A stretch of DNA of 55,000 bases from Glandiceps talaboti (lineage: Eukaryota > Hemichordata > Enteropneusta > Spengelidae), in NCBI RefSeq assembly GCF_964340395.1, contig NC_135570.1, positions 14,642,822 through 14,697,821 of the forward strand, given 5' to 3'. Below the pieces are notes generated by a model that did not search any database, had not been told where the DNA came from, and saw only the letters and a list, made by a program, of their open reading frames with translations. Position 1 is the stretch's first letter. Every line of letters starts with the position of its first letter. Position numbers and translations under genes: made by a program. Positions 1 through 12,828 of the stretch are shown one piece after another.

Positions 1-370
1 GCAGACATGAATATGTATTAGGTGAACAATTCGTTTTCATTTTCATGATTATCTACCTCAAGGTATTAAGCACTTAGGAATGGCCATATGAATGAGAAAT
101 GTGCATAAATAATCCCTAAGTCATGCCCAGTGTTTATATGTGGGTTTTTTTGCAATTGGACCCTGTACGTTAAACAAATTTTACATAACACATTTTATAA
201 GTTTTATTCCAATCTATTGAACATGAACACTATGTTAATTTTTCACATTATTTTCTGATATAGAAAACTTAGTAAACTCGATTTATTTATCAAAAATCAA
301 AAGTAAAACCCATATTTTGTTTCTGATAAAAGTTGGATGTCGGCAGATCGGGTGTAAACAGAGCGTGTCG
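1..370. other. Intergenic, nothing recognised
   Basis: AT-rich sequence without a convincing open frame, repeat or RNA signature on either strand. Confidence 0.5.
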
Positions 371-770
371 CGTAAAATATAACCAATCAGTGATCAGATA
401 TATCCGTCAGAAATTACAGGTGTAGAATTTAACCAATCAGTGATCAGATGCATCCGTCCGAAATTACAGGTGTAGAATTTAACCAATCAGTGATCAGATA
501 TATCCGTCCGAAATTGCAGATGTAGAATTTAACCAATCAGTGATCAGATATATCCGTCCGAAATTACAGGTGTAGAATTTAACCAATCAATGATCAGATA
601 TATCCGTCCGAAATTACAGATGCAAAATTTAACGAATCAGTGATCAGTTATATCCGTCCGAAATTACAGGTGTAGAATTTAACAATCAGTGATCAGATAT
701 ATCCGTCAGAAATTACAGATGTAGAAATTGACCAATCAGTGATCAGATATATCAATCAGAATTACAGACG
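371..770. repeat. 50-bp minisatellite, about 8 copies
   Basis: Near-identical units start at 381, 431, 481, 531, 581, 631, 681 and 730, so the period is exactly 50 bp until a 1-bp deletion in the seventh copy. Each unit has an AACCAATCAGTGATCAG core (a CCAAT-type pentamer beside a TGATCA palindrome), then a TATATCCGTC segment and AAATTACAGGTGTAG. Copies differ by a few substitutions, and the last copy is the most diverged. Fifty is not a multiple of three, so no open frame runs through it. Whether it is only a polymorphic tandem repeat or a binding-site cluster cannot be decided here. Confidence 0.93.
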
Positions 771-2065
771 TACAATAACATGAATAAGTGACTTTCTATT
801 GAGAACACTACACATACAGTAACTAATCTTTTGCAAAGATTATAACCGCTCCAAATACTAGGAGTCTATTTTTGCATTAATTTCGTCGGTTGTTGATGAT
901 GATGATAGAGACTGCAATCACATGAAGTCTTCCTGCTTTACAGATACACGGTCTGGAACTTACATGCATTTTTCTTCATTTTTGATTTTAAATAAAAAAT
1001 ACTGTACCTTCGCATGTGTAGTCACTAGCAGAACTCTTACGTCATAGGCTAATTTACATAATTATGAGGGCTTTACTCACACGTATTTTCATTGGTAAAG
1101 TTTGACCCCATCTCATATAATACAAGAAGCTGTACAAGCGCCAATTAAATCATATTATTATTACATATTCTGCCAACTAAAGTTGCAGGTATTCTTTTCA
1201 TTTTCACAAATCCTTGAATAAATTTATGTCATTATAAAACAAAGACAGCCTTTAAAATGCTGTTCAATGTTATTTATATATCACTTTGGGTCATTCGTTC
1301 ACCATCGAGTCAACGCAAACGTTGTCACGTGGAAATAACGCCAGAAGTTGCATTTTAATTCAGATCGGGGTATATATTCTCAGTAACCAATACTGAACTA
1401 GTTTTGTATATTAAGTATTTATTTTGCACTCAATTACAGAAAACGTATTCAGTTCAAGCACATGCAACTTTAATATTCAGTTTTGAAAGGAAACGCATTA
1501 GATCTGGGATATCTCCGAGTCAGTATTACATTTATTCTTAGACTTACAGAATTTATTTTGTTAAGTGTTGAATTATTATATCTGTCAATTTTGTAACGAT
1601 GAGTTTTAGATATTACGATCTCTGCCGTTGATATTCACAGACGAGTTTGAAAATCTTTTTTCTGGTAAATTGCATTAGATATTCGTAAAGATGTGCACCG
1701 CTATTGTCAGTCAGTAATGGATTCTTTGAACTAATGATTTGTCTTGATGGGATACGTTAATTAAGGTAATGGTACTCCTGCAAACTGACCCTGTCTTGCA
1801 ACCCAAATAAGAGGTTGATTTCATTTTTGAAACTAATTACATGATTTTATATCTACGGACTCTAATAACCGGTATTTGCTGCAAAATCCATAATCGAATT
1901 CAAGAAAATAATACCACTGTAACAATTTATCATATTTTGCTCATTCTTTCGCTTTTATATTAATGGTCTGCCGTTACTAATACTCGCTTACAGATAAGCT
2001 TATACGCAACGTACGTTATGGAAACTAACAATCTTAAGTAGGCATCGCAGATATTAATTATGAAT
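771..2065. other. Intergenic, no gene seen
   Basis: Ordinary AT-rich sequence. Both strands lack an open frame with coding character. A short GATGATGAT run lies near 894-905. No tRNA boxes or transposon ends were recognised. Confidence 0.5.
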
Positions 2066-2425
2066 TGATCACGTGTCAGGTTCATTGACCTTGATCTCGA
2101 GCCTCCCGATACCAGGCATATTACGCATGCGTACAATATTCTCAACTTCGACAACGCACACCCTACTCCTCGACCTCTTCTCTTAATAGTCGATTTTATT
2201 GAACACAAATTGAGCAGAAAAGTCATCCATCGAAGAAAAAAATAAGCTGTGCTAGATATTTCAAGAACAAAAGATTGAAGGCGGCGGAATATTCACTGCA
2301 AGCTTGCAAAGTGTTATTGTTCTGAAGTTGTCAAGACAACGCAGTCCTTACCTGCGACTGTTGTCGAGAACTCTGAGCCAAGACCTTGAAACTCACATTT
2401 GCGGTGCATCGGTGATTCCCGGAAG
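2066..2425 (+). promoter_or_regulatory. Candidate promoter and 5' UTR exon with splice donor
   Basis: Seen: a CACGTG E-box (2070-2075), a perfect TGACCTTGA (2086-2094; reverse of TCAAGGTCA, the ERR/SF-1 type nuclear-receptor site), and a GCATGCG motif near 2126-2132 resembling the NRF-1 core. These are followed by about 200 nt without any ATG, ending at GGAAG|GTAAGT with the donor GT at 2426-2427. An ATG-free segment ending in a near-consensus donor is what a non-coding first exon looks like. Inference only: the start site is not defined, no TATA box is obvious, and no downstream acceptor or coding exon was found. Confidence 0.3.
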
Positions 2426-2429
2426 GTAA

Positions 2430-3100
2430 GTCGAAATCTCTCTGTTCCCTCTGCCTTCTATAGATGAGATGTCGATATTTTCCCCCACACCACCATATGC
2501 ATTTTAGCGTTGCATTTTATCAGAATTTCAGTTGATGTATGACACCTAGGTACATTGTTCTCTTTCACGTGGTAGATCTTTTGTGTAGCTTACATTTACT
2601 CTTAAAGATGCCATTAGATGGGGTACTTAATGGGCAAGTCCTTGTACTTGGATTGCAATGGCTTTGACATCAGGCTATCCCTGGTGTCTCCAATGACATC
2701 ATCGGTGACAGATGCATCTACCAAAACACTGATTAACAATTGTTCCTGTGGTTAATGATACATTTAAGAAGTGATATTGGTACGTGAGAGTTGAGAAATA
2801 TTCGTATCGCTGGGTTTGGCAAACCATCTACAATATCTTAGCAGCAACTCGCCAACATTGATAAATTGTGTACATCGTATTTTGTCTTACACACAGCTCA
2901 TTTGAGAGATTGGAGATATCTTAGGTATCGTACTCGATGCACCGTAATTCCCAGGTGTTGTAACGCACGTAAACTGTATCGCTTTTAAATATCATAACGA
3001 TACATAATGAATATTAATCAATTGCTAGTAAAAAAGTTTAAAATGCTTAAAACTAAAAATTACAACGTAACGTCATCACTTGTGATATAAACATGTGCGC
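2430..3100. other. Intergenic or intronic, no gene seen
   Basis: If the donor at 2426 is real, this is the start of its intron. No acceptor plus coding exon was recognised. Confidence 0.45.
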
Positions 3101-3196
3101 ACATACATACATACATACATACATACATACATACATACATACATACATACATACATACATACATACATACATACATACATACATACATACATACAT

Positions 3197-3227
<31 letters not shown>

Positions 3228-3366
3228 GTCAGTCAGACATACATACATACATACATACATACATACATACATACATACATACATACATACATACATACAT
3301 ACATACATACATACATACATACATACATACGTACATACGTACATACATACATACATACATACACAC
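3101..3366. repeat. (ACAT)n microsatellite with internal (ACAG)n
   Basis: Long ACAT tetranucleotide array. It is interrupted at about 3198-3237 by ACAG/CAGT units and near 3330-3341 by ACGT variants. Open frames through it on both strands encode repeated Tyr-Ile-His-Thr or Val-Cys-Met-Tyr and are artefacts of the period. Confidence 0.97.
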
Positions 3367-3428
3367 AGGCTTATCACATAAACAGATACAAAACATATAC
3401 TCCAAAGGGCGAGCAGACAAACACACAT

Positions 3429-3430
3429 AT

Positions 3431-3500
<70 letters not shown>
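3429..3500. repeat. (ACAG)n microsatellite
   Basis: About 17 nearly perfect ACAG units, separated from the preceding ACAT array by about 60 bp of unique sequence. The two arrays share the ACAG unit. Confidence 0.97.
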
Positions 3501-3501
<1 letters not shown>

Positions 3502-6500
3502 TAAGATGGCTGCTATCATTACGCAAATCATATGTAGAAGACTATGTGGATTTAAAGCTTGCAATATTATCAGGGGTTTTAGATGCTGTTCATGCCATTC
3601 AAAAGTGAGTATTGTCATCGATATCAATGACCTTGAACTTATACCCTATCATGCACTTGATCTTCAAGATCAAAGTAGGGGTTTGCAGTGTCACGGTGAG
3701 ACAAACGCGCCCCGGGGGTTAGCAAATCTTATGCGGGGTCCGTGCATTAGTAGTTATTACTTTGATACGTATACTCCGTTATGCTCAATGTTAAAACATT
3801 GGCTCAAAGACGTTGATAGGCGATATATCTATTCAGTGGATGCATCGACGGAAACTTTCAAAGTCTATCGTACAAATGTACTAATATGATAGCCATGTAA
3901 TCTACATACAGTGCTATCGATAGTTCTAGTATGAATGATTTGGTCAGTTAGCGATGCATGAGAACGACTTTAACTTTACAGTTAATTGCGTGGCTATGTC
4001 ACTTGTGAAATATATTTACATGTGTTGATGGACATAGAATGTATTAGTACTCGAGTCCTTATGCTCATGGAGATTGAATTACAGAATAATTGTATCATTG
4101 TACTTCTTGTGTTCTACAAGAAAGTGTCGTTTCTAGAGAAAATTGGAAATACAGGTGATTTTATAAGTCAATCAATTATTGTTTGCTTTGAATGTATTTA
4201 TGGCTCCGATGGTCATGACGTCCGATGCGAGTCCTTTTATGTACCGTCACGACTAACAGTGCACACTTGGCGATAGAATTTCTCCTTTGTGTGCATACAT
4301 GTATAGTAATGGGCTTTCCACATGCCATAGCATCTTTCAATTCAAGTGGATTGAATGCATCTGATGTGGGACTTCAGGAAAGCTTGTATCGAGGGTGTGG
4401 GTTTTGTAGGGCTAATTTACCGTATATGCAACTATCTCAACCTCAATTATCGACCGAGAATTTCTCGCTAAATTGGAACCGACATTTTGGGTTTTCCCAG
4501 CAAATTGTGGTCCACATCTAAGGTTTCATCTAGCAATGGTAAATCTCCATCTAGCGTCAACGGTGGAATATTGACTCATATTTAAGGCTTTTTCAGTCAA
4601 ATAGTTCCCAATTTTTTAAAGATTAGTACATGGAAGGAGCGACTTTGATGCACCGCTCATTGAAATTGTCGTCGTACGTTCACTCATCCCCAAGATAGAT
4701 CTCTTTACAACTTGAAGGAAATATAATTATTTTTTACTTTATTGCAAAGATTTCATTTATATTCTTTGTCGTCATATGAAGAAAGTGCATTGAGAAATCA
4801 ATAACTGCAAACAGAACGCAATAAACCAAAGTTCATATTTCGCCGCTAAACAAGTTGTAATTTTCAGTTTGGAATTCTAGACTTTAATTATTCATGGGTG
4901 TGACAACAGTGGTAATATCTCCTGTTTTTGAGACAGCAACCGTCCTGCATATCAAACAAGTCCTTCTACTCACCTGTTTAAATTTACTACATATTTATAA
5001 ATTTGTCGATATTTCTGTTCTTATTAATGTCTGTCTGTCACAATTCGTCTCTATTTGTATAGTGTGATCGTGCCATGTCTCAGATTTTAAACACACCCAA
5101 AGGAACGTCCCGGCCGTTCCTTTTGAAACTAGCTTATTAATATATTTTACTGTCATAAAAAAGCATTGGGAATCTGTGTAGATAAATTCTACACTGTCCG
5201 TTTACATAAACATAATCCTTATTTGTGCCTCAGTGTAAGATATCACTTCCAAAGTATAAGGGCATCATTGGCAATTAATCATTTTCCTGCAGAGCTAGAG
5301 TCCTTAAGCCGGCTATTAATGCGAAAGTAAATTTACATAAATTCAATCTAAATAAACAAGGCCGTTATCAAAACGTTGCTGCAAGTGCACGTTTCTGTAA
5401 ACAATGTCTGACAAATATGTTTGTTTGGTGTCAATACAAAGAGTCTGTAGAAGAAAGAAAATCTATTGTATCTACCGTGGAACTACTGAGAGTGTCTTGG
5501 CGATCATTAGAAGTGATTTATCTACCATGACAATACTGGCTACTTGCCAGATTTATCATCCTCTTCACTTGCGTTGTAGAACAAAATGAAGACGTGCAAA
5601 TATGCATGGGATGTAAGGCATTGGTGAGAAAGAAAGCCCTAGAGGTTCTCCAGTAATTTGTGTAGTTCAGTTTAAGACATGGGAAGTTCTAGATGAAAAC
5701 GGATGGGAGGAAAACTGTAATGTTCAATTCAGAGTATGAAAGTGGACATCATGTAACTGTTGTTTAGGCTTGTAGAGATGCGAACTCATCCGCAACAGTG
5801 ACTGGCCGTATCGTAATCAGCAACCCGTGTTCATGCTGTTCAGAGGAACTGTATCAAGAATAAATGAAAACGACAGAGGAACAGTCGTTGAGATGAGAAC
5901 AATTTTATCTTAATGTAACAGACTCGCAGTTCTCAAGATGCAGTGCAAAGTGTACACAGAGCGTTGCTATGTGTCTCCCTTTGGGAATTGATTTGTTGAA
6001 AAAAAGTTGAATATCGCGCGAGTTAAAATTTCAATTTAAAGCAAGCGTAGGATACTTCTGGTATCCGTTTATTGAAAAGACAATCATTCGTAAATGTTAT
6101 AAATAAAGTTATTAGCTTAAATCCATAACATATTAACTTTGTCGCTTTAAAGAGAGAAATATTTGTGACAATATTAATTGTGCACATACTTCACCTTAAA
6201 GGAGATTATTATAAAGGCGTTATTAAAAATGGGGTAATTTTCATTTCTTATTTGAAAGCAGCGAATTTGGGACGAAATATTCGGCGGAAATACAGACGTT
6301 ACAACTGTCTAAGAGAGCAGTATGTAGAGTCTGGGAATGACTAAATTAACTAGTCAGGCTTTATGATTGACTGATAGTTCCCAGAAACTTAAAAGATGCT
6401 AAAGCCCTGTAGGAGCCCCAACTCCTTATTTTTTCACACATCATAAAATCTTGCCTTGTGGACGTGGTGAAGCAGAGTGAATTCATCAAATTGTATAATA

Positions 6501-8050
6501 AGCACGTATCGATCAAACAGTGGCTTCAACGAATTGGCCAACACGGTCATGAAGTGTAGGTATCTTACGAGTGTCGATAACAAACTGGATAAAGATTGGA
6601 TTCTTTGACCCCCGCGACCTCTCAATATTACCCGTGTTGTTCAATTACTAGGAAAATGATATCGTTATAAATCACGCGATATGAAGGATTGCTCTTATAA
6701 ATTCGGCAATGCGGAACATCGATAAAGTCCGTAGATTGCATTTTCCCTATGCGGTAATCGAACGCATAGTTTCTTCTGCCTTCGATTTAATTTATCTTGT
6801 TTCTCTCCCCCCAAAAAGCTATAGCAAAAATAATGTGCTCAGAATCGTAATGTCAGAAGGAAGTTTCTGAATCAATCAGAAAGAAGGTCCCCGAGACATC
6901 GATCATCACTACTATCAGTCAGTTTTCTGAACACCTTAACTATCGAATGTGTGAAAATATGAGTCTCGACATTTTTTAATTAATTGTATTTATAAATATG
7001 AACAATTTTTAATTAAAACAATTGACACTTGTCAATCATAAAGGTATATTGGTACAATTTAGACTAAAATAAAGTTAGACTGTAAAATATTGACGCAGAC
7101 GATAATTTGTGTTTACATGATTTTGGCGGGAACGTGCAGCATTCTTTCACTGAGACGTCTGTTCTAATTCTATAAATGACCTGGGTATTGTACAACACGA
7201 TACTTCGACTTCATACATTTTCATCGCCAGACATACTAGCGTCAGCCAAGGCTTTCCTCGCATTGATGATGCAAATCAGCCATAAAGAACTCGCCCCATT
7301 GACTCTCCATGCTTTAAGCATTGAAATTAGTTATCCCACGTGTTCGTATACAGTGCCATTTTATCCCTTCCGACAGTCAATTTACAAATGCACATAAAAT
7401 TCAAAAAAGGGGCAATAAATTGGAATTGTACACAGAAACAAATAAATTGATATAAACAATAAAATATACACTATACGAGTTAATAAGACTGTATTAGATT
7501 ATACTGCATGGCAGGGTTTTAATTCCCTTTAAAATACTTCCTCTATGAATAAAATTGCCATAACTATTCGCATTTCAATCTTGACAGAAAGCCGATTTTT
7601 ACAATAATTTTTCCCATCAGTCAGAGAAACGTGTTCAATTGATAGGGTTGATATATTGCCTCCTTATGGAAACGTTAGACAAACCAGCATCTTGATAAAT
7701 GTTTATGATGAAATGAAAGTACCCGACTATTAGCTAGAGATACTGTTCTTAAATAATTTATTAAGAGAAAAATGAATCTTAAAGTGACTGAAAAGACACT
7801 ATGTTTAGAGCTAGAAATAGTTACATGAACACAGGTATACAGTTTGTCGAGGAGTGAAACGTTCTAACTAAATCCACTTTCGGCATGTTAGAGAATTCCT
7901 ATTTGCATAAGCACTGATGAAATTCGACCTTTATTTCTCAGAATGTGATATCAGAGTAAAGATTGGACGATTCAAATCCAACGTTGAAATGGGAGCATGA
8001 TGAATATAGTAATTTTGCACTTTGACACACTACAATGTGTGTACACAGGT
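3501..8050. other. 4.5 kb gene-free stretch
   Basis: Only short unrelated open frames are present. The frame after the ACAG array runs open to 3889 but matches nothing I recognise and continues from the repeat. Local signals are a TGACCTTGA site (3628-3636), a TTGATCTT-C-AAGATCAA palindrome (3657-3673), a 9-bp hairpin at 5099-5123, a POU octamer ATGCAAAT (7269-7276), and an E2F-like TTGGCGGGAA (7123-7132). No RNA gene was recognised. Confidence 0.5.
5099..5123. repeat. Short perfect hairpin
   Basis: AAAGGAACG (5099-5107) and CGTTCCTTT (5115-5123) are perfect reverse complements around the loop TCCCGGC. It is a GC-rich spot in AT-rich DNA. Function unknown. Confidence 0.75.
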
Positions 8051-8301
8051 TCTTACTTACTCTCTCACCCTCTTAATCGTTCACTCATTCCTACAAACTC
8101 TCTCGCTCGTTCGTTCATTTGCTCTCTGACTCTGTCACGACCTTCCGATCCAGCTTACCTCTCATTCCCTCACTCGCTCACTTCTCCCTCCCTCCCTCAT
8201 TCAGCCGCTCATTTACTCAATCACTCACTCCTCCGCCCCCTCAATCGCACTCTTTCATTGCACATACCCCCCCTCTTCCTTGTTCAGTCGCTCGCTCGCT
8301 C
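8051..8301. repeat. Degenerate pyrimidine-rich CTCA/CTCG tract
   Basis: Strongly C/T-biased sequence made of decayed CTCA, CTCG and CTCC words. It leads into the pure CTCA array and looks like its mutated older flank. Open frames here encode Ser/Leu/His-rich peptides created by the bias. Confidence 0.7.
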
Positions 8302-8512
8302 GCTCACTCACTCACTTACTCACTCACTCACTCACTCACTCACTCACTCACTCACTCACTCACTCACTGAGTGAGTGAGTGAGTGACCGATTGATTGACT
8401 GACTGACTGACTGACTGACTGACTGACTGACTGACTGACTACCTGACTGACTGACTGACTGACTGACTGACTGACTGACTCACTCACTCACTCACTCACT
8501 CACTCACTCACT
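8302..8512. repeat. Compound CTCA / GTGA / GACT / CACT array with palindromic junction
   Basis: (CTCA)n runs to 8367, then flips to its own complement (TGAG)n at 8368-8386. Next come (GACT)n from 8397 to 8480 with one ACCTGACT variant, and (CACT)n to 8512. The flip creates perfect 19-nt inverted arms (8348-8366 and 8368-8386) around a single central C, a potential cruciform. Confidence 0.95.
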
Positions 8513-8920
8513 CGTGCAGTCATCAATAATGACGAACCCATTCTCCAATGTCCTATTTCTTTATACATAAATGTAAGGTTTAGCTTGTTCTTCTTTGTTA
8601 TGAATTCCAAATGTGACCTAATTGCCGATTGGCTATTTTTAGAATTTCCTAATGACAGAATTAATCAAGTTAGGTTATGACGTTGATGAAATAATTCATT
8701 CTCCATCAAAAGTCTTTATTGACTGCAATGAACACAGCATAGAAAACATTAATCTGGTAGGTGACATGTATTCAGTGTGTTGAAATAATTGACAAAACCA
8801 CACAGGTAAAATAAATGTAATAATGCCATGGTTTTAACGTCAACAAACACCGGGTTTCCGTACAAGCTATAGTATAATCATAGGATAACCTTACATTTAC
8901 ACGGTTAATGAGTAAATATA

Positions 8921-9005
8921 GTATGTATGTATGTATGTATGTATGTATGTATGTATGTACGTATGTACGTATGTATGTATGTATGTATGTATGTATGTAT
9001 GTATG
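8921..9005. repeat. (GTAT)n microsatellite
   Basis: About 21 GTAT units with two GTAC variants near 8957-8968, followed directly by TGACATATGACATATATATA. Confidence 0.97.
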
Positions 9006-10636
9006 ACATATGACATATATATAGCACATGTACGGGGTACATACTTGTGCGTGTTTGCTACATTGCCTGCCTTGGGAGTGCTTGCTTATACATTTTTGTG
9101 ACCTTTCTTGCCTGCTAGTGATATGTTTGCTCTCACTTGTGCCGTGCAAATGAAAATATTTATACATATGTTTTAAAGATTTCTAAAGTAAAAAATTGAT
9201 GAGACTGTTTCTCGTTGTGATCACGTGATTCAGAGAGTCTGAAAACCGTTAAATAATTGCAGTTACAAATCTTTTTCTACATTTTAGAAAGCAGGACATC
9301 ATTTCAACAAACTCTTATACACTCAGTTTCTACTGTCAATATATACTGGGTTTTAGACTGACATAATATTGTGCAAACACTTGGAAGAAATAGATGCTAT
9401 AGAAATGACCAAGATATTATTACTTCACAATCTTATAGGGGAAACTAAAGGTGTGGTAGTCAATAGAGTCTTGAAGTAAAACCAACGGTATAATCACAGG
9501 TAATATCGTCATACAAAAACCAAATATTTTATTCACGTTTCTTGTCTATCTGCAAAAGAGCTTGTGCCTATTATAGTTCGTAAGTCCCGTCTAAATAACC
9601 AAATCTCGCGTAGCTAAAGATTGCTTCAAGGTACGACCATGATTTATGAGACGTTCAGAAATGTGTCAGAAAGCCCTTGACCTAATGGCAAGGCAACAAG
9701 ACGGAATGGATGTTTTACATCTTCAGCGATGCATGGAAATCGACAGAAAAATTAAACCGGACTTAAACCTGGGCTATGTGTGAAACTCCAATCAAGGAAA
9801 GAATATGAAAATTGCAACATTGTATCCCCGAGGGTAAAAATGATTGAGACGCTGATAACAGACTGATCAAAAGTGTGATGGAACATATCTTACTTTTATT
9901 CATTTGTAACGCTAAATTCCACTCTGCTGTTATAACTTGATCAACGTGTCATAATTGATTTCTTCCCAGTGAGGGAGAGTGCCACTCGAAAGGGGATCCG
10001 AGACTGCGTGATAGGACATTTATCTCCCCAGACATATAGATTGCTATTCTCTGCTTCTAACCTACGGAAACACCCAAGTGTCTATGATTACTACGGAGGC
10101 CGCGATAGTGTTAGTGTTGCTGGAAAGGGGTTATTGATAAGTGTTCTGAACACGAGAATAACAACGTTAGTCTAAAACCCAGGGCGTTCGTTTATTTCCA
10201 GAAGGGAAATACAAGTATGTGTGCAAAGGTTGCCAATTTAAGATGCACCCAATTCTTTTATTGTTACTTCATTTGTTCTATGAATTGTAATTCGTCGTCA
10301 GAAACGCGATTAGTGTCAGTTTGACACTTGTGTGTGTTTTATATACAGCCGATTTAAGTAAAAATATTTTAATATGCATCGTGTGTAGATAATGAATAGA
10401 ATAACAATGACATCAGTTTGTCTACGAAAGACATACGTGAAAGACTATCATGGTAGTCGGCGAAGGAAAGAACATTTATTTTTGAAATATCAAATAGAAA
10501 AATGCAACAAATGGCAATAATTGAATATCGATAGTTGGACTGACGATTCTTGTCAGATTTCGGTAGACTGACCAGATGTTGGATGGTCATGGGTTACTAC
10601 GTATCTTGATTAGACGGGGTTTACCGCCATGGTATC
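9006..10636. other. Intergenic, no gene seen
   Basis: No open frame is convincing. A small ATG frame at 9646-9783 (45 codons, peptide beginning MRRSEMCQKALDLMARQQDG) has protein-like composition but no recognised relative and no splice context. It is noted, not called. Confidence 0.45.
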
Positions 10637-10668
10637 GTCATCATCAACATCACCATCACCATCATCAC

Positions 10669-10706
<38 letters not shown>

Positions 10707-10728
10707 CCATCATCATCATCACCACCAC

Positions 10729-10808
<80 letters not shown>

Positions 10809-10827
10809 CTACTACTACTACATCACC
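10637..10827. repeat. (CAT)n trinucleotide array
   Basis: About 60 CAT/ATC units with scattered CAC variants, ending in CTACTACTACTAC. One plus-strand frame reads as more than 55 consecutive histidines, another as poly-Ser, and the minus strand as poly-Met/Val. No flanking coding sequence or donor/acceptor supports translation. Confidence 0.97.
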
Positions 10828-12639
10828 CTTTAATAAAATATTAATCAATATTTCGTACACTGCATTCTGTATCCCTCAAACATTCTAAAACTATGGCCTC
10901 ATAGAACATATTAATCGTATGACTAAACTGTAGGCAGCGTACCAGAAATGGTGATGTATCACTACAGATAACCTTATCTCATCTATGTCTAGGAACTACA
11001 GAAAACATATGTTAATAAAAACAAAACGACCAAGATATCCGATTACGAAACCCAACAAATTATGTATTTCAGTCTGTCGAGTTGCCATGCCATTCATTCA
11101 TATTTTTTAATTTAATTGCGTCTGTACGGATGATTTCATGTTCGACGTATTTGACTGTACTGAGAATGAGCCTTGTCCTTAAAGTTCACGCGAAAGTAGA
11201 AATAAAACCCTTGAATCATTTTAATGTAATTTAATCCGCCACTAATCTTATAATATCGTTCCCTTATTAGTTGAAATACTGCTTCCCAATAGCAAATATA
11301 CTAATGGCTACATATAACCCAAAGCGGAGCTCTGAAGAGCAGATGTGCAGTGTTCTCATAATCCACACTATTTTGACTTACGGTTGCCGTCTTTGTGCCG
11401 ATATCATAATTGTTAAGGCGCTTGACGGTAGCAATTTGCTTCGTTTGCTGTGCTTTGATAGTGTTGTGAATAAATCTGATCTGCGATTAACATTTAAGTT
11501 ACTTTCATTTCCTCGCCTTTGTATAGATCTTAAAGGCGGTAAATCAGAACCCGTGCCATTTCAGGTTATGTGTAGTATGGATAATCCTATGGGGATAATT
11601 TATGGTGTTTCCGTGTTTTTCAGAAAGATTTTTATGGTCCAAAACCTTCACCTGGTAACCCCATTCCTGCACTTTAACTTCTGGTCCCTTTACCGCTGTG
11701 AGGTGGTAGTTCATCAGTATTTCGTGTGGCGTTCGACATATAAATCTCGCAAAACTGTCAAATTTTTACTTTCTTGCAATCTCAATTTTCAAATACGCAA
11801 TGTAAAGAAGAGTTGTGATATGATCCATAATATTAAAAGCTTAGTGCAATACGCATTAACAAATTGAATCTTTTCCATTGTGACAATTGGAAGAGAAATT
11901 TAAGCTGTGTAGACGTAATTTTACACGCCAGTCTGGGAATTCAATTCATTCATTGACTATAAAGCGAAGATACGTTTTATGCGGTGCACATACTAGCACA
12001 TGAATATATATAAAGTGTGATGGTTTTCACGCTGTCCCTGACCAACGGGTTCGTAGATTCCCAAAACTCATCAAAGCACTTTTCATTTTTTCTTCATTTA
12101 CTAATTTCTTTTTTGTATTTTGTATTTTGAAACTCATAGTGCCAAAATCCCGAACACGTTATGCACAACCAAGGTATTATAACGGTGGATTACATTATCG
12201 AAAAACGATCGCAAGTATCACTTTTCAAGTTTACTCCCAGGAACAGTAAAGATCTCTAAAAGACCACTTGAGAAATGTTTAGGATTTCCCTATCCGATAG
12301 TTCATTTGTCTCCAAAGAATATGTTCGAGTATCTTACACTGTTGCCAGATCTATGATATTCATTTTAGATCATGTACTATTGGGAGATCGAGCTGAAGGT
12401 CTCTGAACCCATTCCTTTGTACACTGGGTCACCATCTCTACGCACCTTTAAGGTCGCGACAAACCATTTATTTCTGGAGAGATTCTAGTAATGATCCCTT
12501 AAGATATCATAAAGATTTACTGGTGTACGGTGAAGAATTTTCAATCATATCCATACATTGACTTGGATTCTAACATCTATATACAATCCCATGGGTAATG
12601 GGTATAGTTGTGTAGAGGCATGTGTAAATATAATTATGA
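10828..12639. other. Intergenic, longest non-repeat open frame but no supported gene
   Basis: A frame with its first ATG at 11304 runs to 11867 on the plus strand (187 codons). It is the longest non-repeat frame in the window. Its composition (Cys, Phe, Ile, Leu, Ser throughout, no domain pattern) looks like translated non-coding DNA and I recognise no family. Nothing else was seen. Confidence 0.45.
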
Positions 12640-12658
12640 CATACATACATACATACAT

Positions 12659-12715
<57 letters not shown>

Positions 12716-12800
12716 TACATACATACATACATACATACATACATACATACATACATACATACATACATACATACATACATACATACGTACATACACACAC
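12640..12800. repeat. Compound (ACAT)n-(AC)n-(ATAC)n microsatellite
   Basis: ACAT units at 12640-12675, a pure AC run at 12674-12710, then ATAC units to about 12788 with one ACGT variant, ending in ACACACAC. The AC block inside the tetranucleotide array suggests expansion of a local ACAC variant. Confidence 0.97.
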
Positions 12801-12828
12801 CATTTTATATGTACACTATATTATAGCA

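Noticed and set aside
3095-3889. 264-codon frame on the plus strand
   Set aside because: The first half is translated ACAT/ACAG microsatellite. The remainder matches nothing and is simply the unblocked extension.
7914-7940. CTGATGAAATTCGACC as a hammerhead core
   Set aside because: No downstream GAAA with stem III.
10576-10833. Poly-histidine protein
   Set aside because: Derived wholly from the (CAT)n array; no exon signals.
11304-11867. 187-codon ATG frame, the longest non-repeat frame
   Set aside because: Its composition looks like translated AT-rich DNA, with no domain, signal peptide or splice context. A frame this long is not surprising across six frames of 55 kb.
12049-12064. GGGTTCGTAGATTCCC as a tRNA B box
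   Set aside because: Spacing inside the box is wrong, and no A box or cloverleaf arms could be drawn.
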